Of a DNA stretch of 64,000 bases, positions 56,058 through 64,000 are shown piece after piece. The notes below the pieces were generated by a model. It searched no databases. It worked only from the letters and a program-made list of their open reading frames with translations, and was not told where the DNA came from. The translations under genes were made by a program, and so were the position numbers. Position 1 is the first letter of the stretch, and the number at the start of each line of letters is the position of its first letter. This DNA comes from Dyadobacter sp. 676 (GTDB lineage: Bacteria > Bacteroidota > Bacteroidia > Cytophagales > Spirosomataceae): positions 5,439,001 to 5,503,000 of the forward strand of contig NZ_CP159289.1 in the NCBI RefSeq assembly GCF_040448675.1, read 5' to 3'.

Positions 56058-58470
56058 CTAATGGGCTATCACAATTTTGACCGCGTTGATTGTCCCATCC
56101 GGCTTTTTAACCCGAACCACATAGGTGCCGGCCGCATACTTCTTCACGTCGATTCCCCCCGAATGGGAAGCTTGTCGACTTGTAAACGACTTTGCCATTT
56201 GCATCCACCAGGGCTACCTCCGAAAAAGAAGATGGATCGATATCGCTGAGCATTAAGATGTTTGAAGCCGGATTTGGATAGGCTGATAATGCTGCCGCTT
56301 TTACATTAACTACCTGAATATTGCTGAATGCGAAGGTCTCATCTAGATCAACCATTTTCAAACGGTAGTAATTGGTCCCATTCGAAGGCTTGGCATCAAC
56401 ATAGTCATAGGACCTTATGACTCTACTGCTACCTTCGGCCCTTACCATACCGATGGAAGACCAAGACTTTGCATCCGTACTACGCTGTATTTCAAAATGC
56501 CCTGCATTGACTTCTTCGGTTGTTTGCCATGTCAACAACGCGGTATTCCCTTCTCTTATGGCTCTAAAACCTTTTAGGGTCACTGGAAGTGGGCAACCAG
56601 CTGCGGCTGTGATGGTAACCTCGTCAAACTGCCCGGTACATGATACGCTCTCGGGCGGACCGGCCATTGTCCAGCGGAAAGTGTAAGTACCTGCCGGCGC
56701 ATCGCCTGTGCCTGTAATTCTTGCACTGGGGTCGTTGACGTCGGTGAAACCCAAACTGTAGCTACCCGGCGGCTGGGAAACAATGGACCAGGTACCAACC
56801 ATGGGTGCCCCGTAATTATTTCCCGCCAGGGCAAAGTTATTGATACATGGAACGGTTTGGTCAGTACCGGCATTGGCCCCCGTGTTGGCTACCACAGTGA
56901 CAGTGAAGGTATCTGAAAAATTGCTGCCGGCACATTGATACAGCTTGTATAAGAGACTATTTTCATCTTGCGCTGGGGCAATTCGGAATGTATGCATGCC
57001 TACCGATAGGCCGTTTACGTTAAATCCAGTATAATAAGCATGGGCGAAAGGAGTAAGAGGTCCCTGAGATGAGATCCGCTCGATGTCCCATTGCCCTATA
57101 TACAGGCCACCAGTTACGCCGCCAGTGAGTGTCCCGAGCTCCAGAGGAAGTACATTCTCATAAGTGTATGAAGCCGTCGGCGAGCCAGGGGCCGTGCAAA
57201 CTGTAACATCGGGCACGTCAAAGTTGATCCATGTACCGCCTACAAAATAAAATTCATAAACCTGCGAGTTCTTGCAAACGCCATTTACATCCCCCCCACT
57301 GGCATATTCGAAATACATTCTGTAACGTCCGGCTTGCCAACCACTGGCTGGTCTGGCAAAAGTTACGGTCCGCGTATTTGTTCCACTGCCAGCAATGGAA
57401 GTTACAGGTGTTCCACTACCCGAGGGTGTCTCCAGCCAGCCGACCCAGCTGTCATTTGTGATTAACGTTGGATCCGTAAAATCAAAGGTGGCATTAACAG
57501 TAGCCGGATTTTCACTCAAACAAAACATTTGTGACGCTGGGCCGGTGACTGCCCCACCCGGTGGTATTGTCCCGCCAATTTTGGTAACGGTCACATCAAA
57601 GGATTTCGTGCCGCAAGCGCCTAAATTTATGGTGAAGCGGAAAGTGTATGTGCCGGCGGTTGTAAAACCAGCTACGCTTCTGCTGATAAGGCCCGTGTAG
57701 GTTAGGCCTGGCCCACTGTATCCGGCAGGATAAACAATATTCGAAAGTGATATAAGTCCTGTGTTAGAGTAGTTGCACCCAGTGGGAAGGGGAGTCATGG
57801 TAAAAGATGATCCACAGCCGTTGATTGTATAATTAGTTTCTAGTTCAATATCCGCAGCACTTTGTTGCCAAAACGCGGCTGAGAAATAATCATAGGTGCA
57901 GCCATTCGGCGACTTAATTGTCCAGGTGAGACTAACTTGATGGCCACATTTAAATTGCTCTGGGTTATTTAATGTTATGGTAGCGGCACTGGCACTTGTA
58001 GGAGTGATAGTAACCTCACTACTCGAAGTTGTCCACTCACCCGTATAACCCGCCGGAAGGAAGCCAGTAATAGTTATAGTTGAAGTACTTCCACAAGCCG
58101 AAAAAGTTGGCAGTCGTTGGTTCGGTGGCGGATATGCAGTCACCGTAACTTCATCGGTCGCCACGCCGGTGCCGCAGGCTTGGGTTATTCGAAAGACGTA
58201 GGTTCCACCCACATTCATTCCTGTAACGTCTGGCGTTAGCGCGTTAGCATCGCTAAAAGTCGCGTTGGCGCCAGCTGGCTGCGAAACAACGGTCCAGACC
58301 GGATTGGCTGTGAATGATCCGTTTCGGTTGGCATCATTCAAACTAACATTCGCTGTACAAACGCTTTTGTCTGTACCGGCATTGATCGTACAGTTTTGAG
58401 CAAAGATTCGAGGGGTTGCTACTGACAATATCGTCACTAGCAACACTTTGAAAAAGATAGATTTTGTCAT
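56058..58470 (-). CDS. T9SS-exported surface protein, paralogue A (late frameshift)
   Basis: About 803 aa. Signal peptide (LLVTILSVATPRIFAQ), then NCTINAGTDKSVCTANVSLNDANRNGSF and a chain of Ig/PKD-like beta domains (TWTIKSPNGC, TFRFTINLGACGTKSFDVTVTK, LYQCAGSNFSDTFTVTVVANTG). The end has LPVTLKGFRAIREGNTALLTWQTTEEVNAGHFEIQRS, YYRLKMVDLDETFAFS and a sorting domain (LSAYPNPASNILML). The frame shifts at the C6 run 56155-56160; the restored end reads GIDVKKYAAGTYVVRVKKPDGT and stops at 56058. It is closely similar to the protein at 59118 over its whole length, so the two arose by tandem duplication. Surface role; no enzyme motif. Confidence 0.9.
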
Positions 58471-59117
58471 ATTGGTTTTAAAATGCAGTGTGATGAGTAG
58501 GTAATAGAATTCAATGAGATTTACCGGTATCGGCTATACGCCATCTAATAATTGCTTCGCGCTTAGGTCGGCCACTGGTTACAATGACTGGCAAGTCACG
58601 CAAAGCGGATTAAACGTTTAGCAAATTGATAACGGTATCTAAGAAACGTTGCAAATCGTAGCACGGCACTGTGAAAACATTTCAATGCCATTTCATTATA
58701 TACTGGCTGGAATTCGCTTGCCGCCGGAGAAGGCTGGTGGAACATATCTGGCGGCACGCGCTGTCGCACTTTTGCAGACTTGGCTCAGGTCACCGTTCGC
58801 GCGAACAAGTTATCGGCCAATACCTGCCGGTTAATCGCCCTGAAGGCATCGAATCAAAGGTTTGCGGGCAGCTGGCCAGTCTGGAACTGCAAACCGATTC
58901 ATGGGTAGTTATTTATTCATAGGCTTTTTTTTAGCATTGATGTACATAACCTTACCAGCATCCAAATTTAAAAGGGTTGAAGACAATAAATATTGAACGG
59001 ATCGGCTAAGGTTAAAATCTCAGGCTCGCAACAAGAAAATTAAAAAGCACGGACTCCGGAAGCCAAAGCCCATGCCTGATTCATATTCCTTATTCTAAAT
59101 TCTATCCATTTTGCTTA
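58471..59117. other. Intergenic region with duplicated spacer
   Basis: About 650 bases. The section 58960-59010 (AATATTGAACGGATCGGCTA) matches the spacers at 50340 and 51740. An open frame at 58671-58922 (+) has no family features and is not called. Confidence 0.5.
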
Positions 59118-61517
59118 CTATGGGGCAATGACGACCTTAGCGCTGCTGCCTGTTCCGTCCGTGTTGCGGATCTGGACCACATAAGTGCCCGGCAGATATT
59201 TTTTCACGTCAATGCCCGCCACTGGTACGCTTGAAGATTCATAGACGATGTTGCCGTTTATATCCAGCAATAAAACCGCCGAAAAACTGCCAGGATCAAG
59301 GTCTGTCAATGTCAGCACATCGGATACCGGATTTGGATATACAGACAATGTTCTGCCCTCGAATGCGACCGATTGAATGCTGCTGTATGCGAAGGTTTGA
59401 TCCAGGTCGACCATTTTCAGGCGATAGTAATTGGTTCCTTTCAATGGCGCGGGATCGATATATTCGTATTTATGCAGCACTGTGCTATTTCCATCGGCTT
59501 TCACCTTGCCGATTTCTGACCAGGCTTTGCCATCCGGGCTACGCTGGACTTCGAAATACCCTGCATTCACTTCCTCGGTTGTCACCCAGCTCAACTGCGC
59601 CGTATTGCCTTCCCTGACAGCTGAGAAACTGGCAAGTGTCACCGGAAACACGCAGCCTCCGGTCGCGGTAATTGTCACATCATCTGTATATACACCACAT
59701 TCGCTACCGGCTGGTCCCTGCACTGTCCAACGGAATGTGTAACTACCCGCCGGCGCACCACCTGTGCCTGTCACGACAGCACTCGGATCATGGATATCGC
59801 TGAAACCCAGGGTGTAATTTCCGGGAGGAGAAGACACAACAGACCAGGTCCCCACCATCGGAGCGGCATAGACGTTTCCTGCAAGCGACTGATTGTCTAT
59901 GCAGGAGACGGTGTTATCGGTACCTGCCGTGGCACCTGAGTTGGCGACAACCGTTATAGAAAAAGTGTCCGAAAAATTGCTGCCGGCACACTGATACATC
60001 CTGTATAAGAGACTATTAGTAATTGATGCAGGAACAATTCTAAATGTGTGGACGCCCACACTTAAATTGCTGAAATTAATTAAAGGGAGATCAGCTGAGG
60101 GGTTTCTAAAAATTCCAGAGTCTGCGCCAATGCCTCTGATGTTCCAATTACCTGGCGACATGGTCAAAGGACCGAGTCCTGCCAGTACGTTAGGAACGGT
60201 GTTTATGGGATAAGCATAGGAAGCTATTGGAGAGCCCGGCTGTGTGCATATTGTTACATCCGGCACGTCGAAGTTGGTCCAGGTGGCGGGCATCATAAAA
60301 AAACGGAAATCCACCTCCCCCTTACACGTTCCGTTGACATCATCCGCGTTCGCATATCCAAGACGCACCAAGTATTGCCCTGCCTTCCAGCCACCAGCAG
60401 GACGGTTGATTGTGATCGGGCGCGTGGAGGTGCCGGCTCCTGAAATGGAAATGGTCGGCGTTCCGCTTCCACTTGGAAGCATTATCCAGTTGCTCCAATT
60501 ACTGTTCATCAATAAAGTGGGGTCACTTAAAGTGAATGCACTTGTTATGGTCGCGGGGTCTGAATTTAAACAGATAATAGGCTCCCCGCCCGAGACCGTT
60601 ACGCCACCCACAGGAGCCGTTCCGCCCGTTTTAGTTACAGTCATGTCAAAACTTTTGGAACCGCAGCTTCCCACGTCAATGGTAAAGCGGAAAGTATATG
60701 TGCCTGCCGTAGTAAAACCTGCAATAAGTTTGCCGCCGTTAAACCCTGCCCGCAACCCAGGACCACTGTACCCTGCGGGATAGACGACGTTAGAAATGGT
60801 TTCAGTAGTTCCGCTCCCATAAAAGCAACTGCCGTCGACGTACGGTATAAACGCAACTGATTGACAGTCTGGCACTGAAAGCGTGGTCTGCAACTCTATA
60901 TCGGCAGCACTAGGCAGCCAACTGACATTTGCGAACGCCGTCCTCGTGCAGCCGTTCGGAGAGGTAACTGTCCAGGTAAGACTCGTTTGACGACCACATC
61001 TGTAGGCAGTCGGATCAGCTAAAGTAACATTCGCCGTATTTGGACCAGTTGGCGTTATGATTACTTCGCTTGGGCCCGACCATTGTCCGGTGAAACCCGA
61101 AGGCAGTGGGCCTGTGACGTTCAACGTTGATGAGCTGCCGCACGCAGATACCGGCTGAATACTGGGGAAAAATGGGGCAAAATAAGTCGTAACCGCCACA
61201 TCATCGCTGACGACCCCATTTCCACAAGCCTGGGTTATCCGAAACACAAAAGTACCGTTACCGTTCATATTAACAGTTGGTGTCAAGGAATTGGCATTGC
61301 TAAAAGCGGCGGTGCCGCCAGCAGGCGCCGAAACAACGGTCCACGTCGGGTCTTCGCTGAATACGCCGTTTCTATTCGCGTCGCTTAGGCTGACGGTGGT
61401 CGTACAAATGCTTTTGTCTGCTCCGGCATTGACCGTACAGTTTTGAGCAAAACTCTGGATTGCTGCCAGCATCAATAATGAGACCGACAGTAAAGTAGAG
61501 AGGATAAATCTTTGCAT
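59118..61517 (-). CDS. T9SS-exported surface protein, paralogue B
   Basis: 799 aa, intact. Signal peptide (LLSVSLLMLAAIQSFAQ), then NCTVNAGADKSICTTTVSLSDANRNGVFSEDPTWTVVSAPAGG and the same string of Ig/PKD-like domains as paralogue A. The end has FPVTLASFSAVREGNTAQLSWVTTEEVNAGYFEVQRSPDGKAW, YYRLKMVDLDQTFAYS and a type A sorting domain (LSVYPNPVSDVLTL...LPGTYVVQIRN). No enzymatic motif. Probably anchored to surface lipopolysaccharide by the T9SS. It lies 48 bases behind the C1q-like gene on the same strand, so the three genes 63676-59118 may form one transcript. Confidence 0.9.
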   Translation of the reverse strand: MQRFILSTLLSVSLLMLAAIQSFAQNCTVNAGADKSICTTTVSLSDANRNGVFSEDPTWTVVSAPAGGTAAFSNANSLTPTVNMNGNGTFVFRITQACGNGVVSDDVAVTTYFAPFFPSIQPVSACGSSSTLNVTGPLPSGFTGQWSGPSEVIITPTGPNTANVTLADPTAYRCGRQTSLTWTVTSPNGCTRTAFANVSWLPSAADIELQTTLSVPDCQSVAFIPYVDGSCFYGSGTTETISNVVYPAGYSGPGLRAGFNGGKLIAGFTTAGTYTFRFTIDVGSCGSKSFDMTVTKTGGTAPVGGVTVSGGEPIICLNSDPATITSAFTLSDPTLLMNSNWSNWIMLPSGSGTPTISISGAGTSTRPITINRPAGGWKAGQYLVRLGYANADDVNGTCKGEVDFRFFMMPATWTNFDVPDVTICTQPGSPIASYAYPINTVPNVLAGLGPLTMSPGNWNIRGIGADSGIFRNPSADLPLINFSNLSVGVHTFRIVPASITNSLLYRMYQCAGSNFSDTFSITVVANSGATAGTDNTVSCIDNQSLAGNVYAAPMVGTWSVVSSPPGNYTLGFSDIHDPSAVVTGTGGAPAGSYTFRWTVQGPAGSECGVYTDDVTITATGGCVFPVTLASFSAVREGNTAQLSWVTTEEVNAGYFEVQRSPDGKAWSEIGKVKADGNSTVLHKYEYIDPAPLKGTNYYRLKMVDLDQTFAYSSIQSVAFEGRTLSVYPNPVSDVLTLTDLDPGSFSAVLLLDINGNIVYESSSVPVAGIDVKKYLPGTYVVQIRNTDGTGSSAKVVIAP

Positions 61518-61564
61518 AGATGTTAAAAAATGAAGTGTGATTGATTCAATGAAACAGTTATAAA

Positions 61565-62293
61565 TCAGTCAGCAATTTTATAGCCGTAGAAGGACGAGAC
61601 AACCACGCCAAAGCTCGGACCGGTTGTAGACGTTCCGGCAGCTTTCAGGGTAACCACGTCGCCGGCATTCAAGTGAATTACATTTGATACACTGGCAGAC
61701 AGTACGGGTTCGGCGTTTGCAACCGAGTTAAGGGAGCATCCCTGCGCAAATGGCGTTGTTCCTTTGTAGAGGCGTAAGCAAGAAGCTACAAACCCAGGAG
61801 TGCCTGGTAAGCTGGTATTATCGAACTGAGTGGATCCGAACATAATGTAATAGCCCGAAGAAGGAGCTGTGAATTCTCCGGACGCGGGGTTAAATGCGTT
61901 GGCCGCATCTGAATTCTCACCTTGGAAAATGACAGTAGTATAAGTCGCTGGCCCATTACTGGAAGGCATTGTTTGAAACACGGTGGTCATCAACGTCGAA
62001 AATGGCGCTAGTGACGTGGCGGGAAACGTGATATTTTGCCAGCTTCCACCGCCGACGGCATCGGAGGTAAAGACTTTGCCCGAGCCTTCGGTTCCATCCT
62101 GGATCGTAACTTGTCCGGTTGTTTTGTCGACCTTCATTTTACGGCTGGGCGTAGAGGCCTCCACTTCCAGGTTAGAATTGGGCTCGATCACCGTCGGATT
62201 ACTGCCGATTTTAACTTGCGCGAAGCTTGAACTGCATACAATGCCAAAGACAGCGCTGAAGAGCAGTTTTTGAAACACAGCTGATGTTTTCAT
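61565..62293 (-). CDS. Secreted C1q/TNF-like jelly-roll protein
   Basis: 242 aa. Signal peptide (LLFSAVFGIVCSSSFAQ), then a short repeat-poor stalk (IGSNPTVIEPNSNLEVEASTPSRKMKVDKTTGQVTI, typical of Bacteroidota tail-fibre-like stalks). The C-terminal ~140 residues form a C1q-like jelly roll: VIFQGENSDAANAFNPASGEFTAPSSGYYIMFGS...VIHLNAGDVVTLKAAG...SFYGYKI. It has no T9SS tail. ATG at 62293 (MKTSAVF) is preferred. It lies 60 bases behind a T9SS gene and is part of the same run. Probably a trimeric surface component (inference). Confidence 0.8.
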   Translation of the reverse strand: MKTSAVFQKLLFSAVFGIVCSSSFAQVKIGSNPTVIEPNSNLEVEASTPSRKMKVDKTTGQVTIQDGTEGSGKVFTSDAVGGGSWQNITFPATSLAPFSTLMTTVFQTMPSSNGPATYTTVIFQGENSDAANAFNPASGEFTAPSSGYYIMFGSTQFDNTSLPGTPGFVASCLRLYKGTTPFAQGCSLNSVANAEPVLSASVSNVIHLNAGDVVTLKAAGTSTTGPSFGVVVSSFYGYKIAD

Positions 62294-62353
62294 TTGACTC
62301 AATTGTTAAATCGTAAAAGAAGTTTTTTGCTACGTGCCGTAACGCTACTGTTG

Positions 62354-63676
62354 CTACCTGTTTACCAAAATTTTTTGCACCGACGTGATCCCACCGTTCC
62401 TGGTTATATGAACAGCGTAAATGCCGGTTGGCAAGGATGTGACATCGATAGCGCCACCGCCAAGGCCTTTCGAATGGTACACTTTCAGCCCCTTTGTGTT
62501 GAACATGGTGACCTCTTTGACAGTCCGGCTTTCTTTTACATGCAGCTTATCCGTTACCGGGTTAGGATATACGGAGAGCTCAGGCGTCGAGCCATCAACA
62601 CGCACATTACGGACGCGGCTATATGCAAACGTCCCGTCCAGATCGATCATCTTCAATCGATAGAGGTTTTCTCCTTCGGCGGGTTGAATGTCAACGAAAC
62701 TATATTCGACCCGAACGGTGCTTTCGCCCCGCGCCGCGACGTCTCCAATTTTATCCCAGGATTTGCCATTCAGGCTCCGCTCGACCTCGAACCTCGCCGC
62801 ATTCATCTCTTCGGTCGTTGCCCATTTTAATGCAACAGCATTGCCCTCGCGCAATGCGTCAAAACTGGCCAAAGTAACAGGCAAAGGCACGTCCCTATAA
62901 GCCAGCGTATAAATAGTGTATGTACTTGGGATAACAGGGCTTTGTGTGGTAATTGATCCGGCTGTAAGGTCACTGGCACCACCCAGGATGGATGTGGCAT
63001 CTACCACCGACGGTATTGCCAGCCATTGGGTGCCATTCCAGCCGGCAATCGTCAGTTTATCGAGCTGTCCTGTCGTGAGCGTCGTGACATCACTTGCCGC
63101 ATCCCAGGTCAATGTGATCGGGGTCGCGTTGTCCCCGTCGATATCCCAATACTCGACCGGACTGACAGAGGTCAATGCTTCCTCGAACGAGCTGGTAGGG
63201 TAGGGCCCTCCGGCGGGAAGGATGGGGTAGTCACCTCCCGCCAGGTTACTGGTGATGGCGGTACTGGCGTCAGCGTGATAGTAGGCGCCAGTGGTTCCGT
63301 CGCCTTGGGCAGCAAAAGGGCCGTAGAACCCGTTGTCGCCCACCGGAAAGACAAAGAGCGTCGTCCCATATTTTCTTACGAAACCATCCACATGCGCGGC
63401 ATCGGCCCCTCCATTGTGTGAAGCTGACGGCGCAAAGTTCAGGATGCCAGGCGTACCGGTCCGCTCGGTACCAATGATACCGGGTAGGGCGCCGGCGCCA
63501 CCGTTGGCGAAATCATGATTTCCAAAAAAGGTCATTTGCGCGCCGCCGAAAATGTACGTGTTACCAGTGCTCCCTTGCTGGGCGAAAGTCGAATGGGCCA
63601 ATAGTGAAGACAATATCACGACATACGCCCGCCTGCCGGTTACTAGCCCTGCAAGGTAAGTAAAACTTAATTTCAT
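62354..63676 (-). CDS. T9SS-exported surface protein
   Basis: 440 aa, intact. Signal peptide (VVILSSLLAHSTFAQ), then GNTYIFGGAQMTFFGNHDFANGG, FVRKYGTTLFVFPVGDNGFYGPF and SVSPVEYWDIDGDNATPITLTWDAASDVTTL, a layout seen in many Bacteroidota surface proteins with no assigned function. The end has LPVTLASFDALREGNAVALKWATTEEMNAARFEVERS, YRLKMIDLDGTFAYS and a sorting domain (LSVYPNPVTDKLHV...LPTGIYAVHITR). A degraded partial copy lies at 51285-51552. It is 60 bases behind the tail-fibre-type gene and precedes the C1q-like gene. Confidence 0.9.
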   Translation of the reverse strand: MKLSFTYLAGLVTGRRAYVVILSSLLAHSTFAQQGSTGNTYIFGGAQMTFFGNHDFANGGAGALPGIIGTERTGTPGILNFAPSASHNGGADAAHVDGFVRKYGTTLFVFPVGDNGFYGPFAAQGDGTTGAYYHADASTAITSNLAGGDYPILPAGGPYPTSSFEEALTSVSPVEYWDIDGDNATPITLTWDAASDVTTLTTGQLDKLTIAGWNGTQWLAIPSVVDATSILGGASDLTAGSITTQSPVIPSTYTIYTLAYRDVPLPVTLASFDALREGNAVALKWATTEEMNAARFEVERSLNGKSWDKIGDVAARGESTVRVEYSFVDIQPAEGENLYRLKMIDLDGTFAYSRVRNVRVDGSTPELSVYPNPVTDKLHVKESRTVKEVTMFNTKGLKVYHSKGLGGGAIDVTSLPTGIYAVHITRNGGITSVQKILVNR

Positions 63677-63735
63677 ATTCCTTGACGTTTAAGTTGGTAC
63701 GGAAAAGTGCGTTGCACCGGGTGCTCCGGTGGCCA

Positions 63736-64000
63736 TTACTTGCTGACGGCATCTGCGTGAATGGTTTGCTCGCCCACCGATTTTTGAAGGGATTTCATTT
63801 GATCAACCAGTGATGCAATTGCCTTCTCCGTGGACTCTGCCTTGGCGGCAATGGCGGCTAACTTTTTGTTTTCGGCCTTTAACGCCTCGATCTGCGCCTG
63901 TTGCTCCTGAATGGCTTTGGTAAGTACTACAGTCATTTCCGCATAGTTGACACCCAATGTTTTCATGGAGTCAGAGGCGATAGTAACGAGCTCAGGCATA
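63736..64000 (-). CDS. Tail-fibre-domain (peptidase S74-type) protein, C-terminal end only
   Basis: The visible 87 residues read MPELVTIASDSMKTLGVNYAEMTVVLTKAIQEQQAQIEALKAENKKL and a long coiled coil, stopping at 63736. This is the usual end of S74 intramolecular chaperone domains, where the chaperone helps trimerise a surface fibre and then cleaves itself. The rest lies beyond the window. It heads the run of surface genes on this strand. Confidence 0.75.
   Translation of the reverse strand, partial: MPELVTIASDSMKTLGVNYAEMTVVLTKAIQEQQAQIEALKAENKKLAAIAAKAESTEKAIASLVDQMKSLQKSVGEQTIHADAVSK

Noticed and set aside
58671..58922. 83-codon plus-strand frame in the spacer between two T9SS genes
   Set aside because: No signal peptide, domain or conserved motif; the surrounding spacer is duplicated non-coding sequence.
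1..64000. CRISPR array, tRNA or rRNA genes
   Set aside because: No regularly spaced direct repeats and no conserved RNA sequence were seen on either strand.

Overview
The window looks like a chromosomal piece of a Bacteroidota bacterium of the Cytophagales (Dyadobacter/Spirosoma type). The evidence is a series of large secreted proteins ending in type IX secretion system (T9SS) type A sorting domains, each preceded by a stereotyped PVTL...YYRLKMID module. A SusC/RagA-like TonB receptor, LytS/LytTR signalling, HxlR and AraC regulators and TAnnTTTG promoter boxes point the same way. No rRNA, tRNA or CRISPR array was seen. The assignment is inference from protein style, not from a marker gene.

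Layout. 1-4.3 kb: the N-terminal part of a TonB-dependent receptor, divergent from an operon of LytS-type kinase, LytTR regulator and secreted esterase. 4.6-8 kb: a secreted lectin-like protein and a pirin, with an IS3-family element inserted exactly at the pirin stop codon, then an isochorismatase-fold hydrolase. 8.5-13 kb: recombinase and AraC remnants, then a metabolic/regulatory block (SDR, TetR, HxlR, quinone-oxidoreductase-like MDR, nitrilase). 13-18.3 kb: an orphan Imm-5-like protein, DUF5990, a second IS3-family element, a truncated tyrosine recombinase and a DUF932 protein. 18.3-24.4 kb: two copies of a ~175-bp palindrome-ended repeat, an SDR/HxlR pair, a serine beta-lactamase-fold protein and a cluster of broken genes (RhuM-Fic, a carbohydrate-binding fragment, Fic). 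24.5-42.2 kb: a metzincin protease, a beta-helix protein, an intact-ended IS982, a propeller histidine kinase, a roughly 1970-residue T9SS surface protein and a NarL-type regulator. 42.2-47.3 kb: nested mobile DNA, with a group II intron inside an IS3-family transposase gene that itself splits a GH43-like gene. 47.4-64 kb: a run of T9SS proteins, mostly on the minus strand, mixed with decayed paralogous pieces, an MDR gene, an AraC regulator and a lipoprotein.

Functionally the intact genes describe a surface-active saprophyte: outer-membrane uptake, secreted esterase and protease, several surface-anchored beta-rich proteins, and two-component systems that probably control them. The small regulator/enzyme pairs (TetR-SDR, HxlR-MDR, HxlR-SDR, AraC-MDR) look like stress or electrophile response modules.

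Two sequence-wide features matter for any reader. First, at least fifteen otherwise intact genes carry a frameshift, most of them at a short homopolymer, which is more like assembly error than decay. Second, there is genuine decay: nonsense codons, chimeric fragments, truncated recombinases and four copies of a non-coding mobile repeat. Coordinates of frameshifted genes are given for the reconstructed reading.
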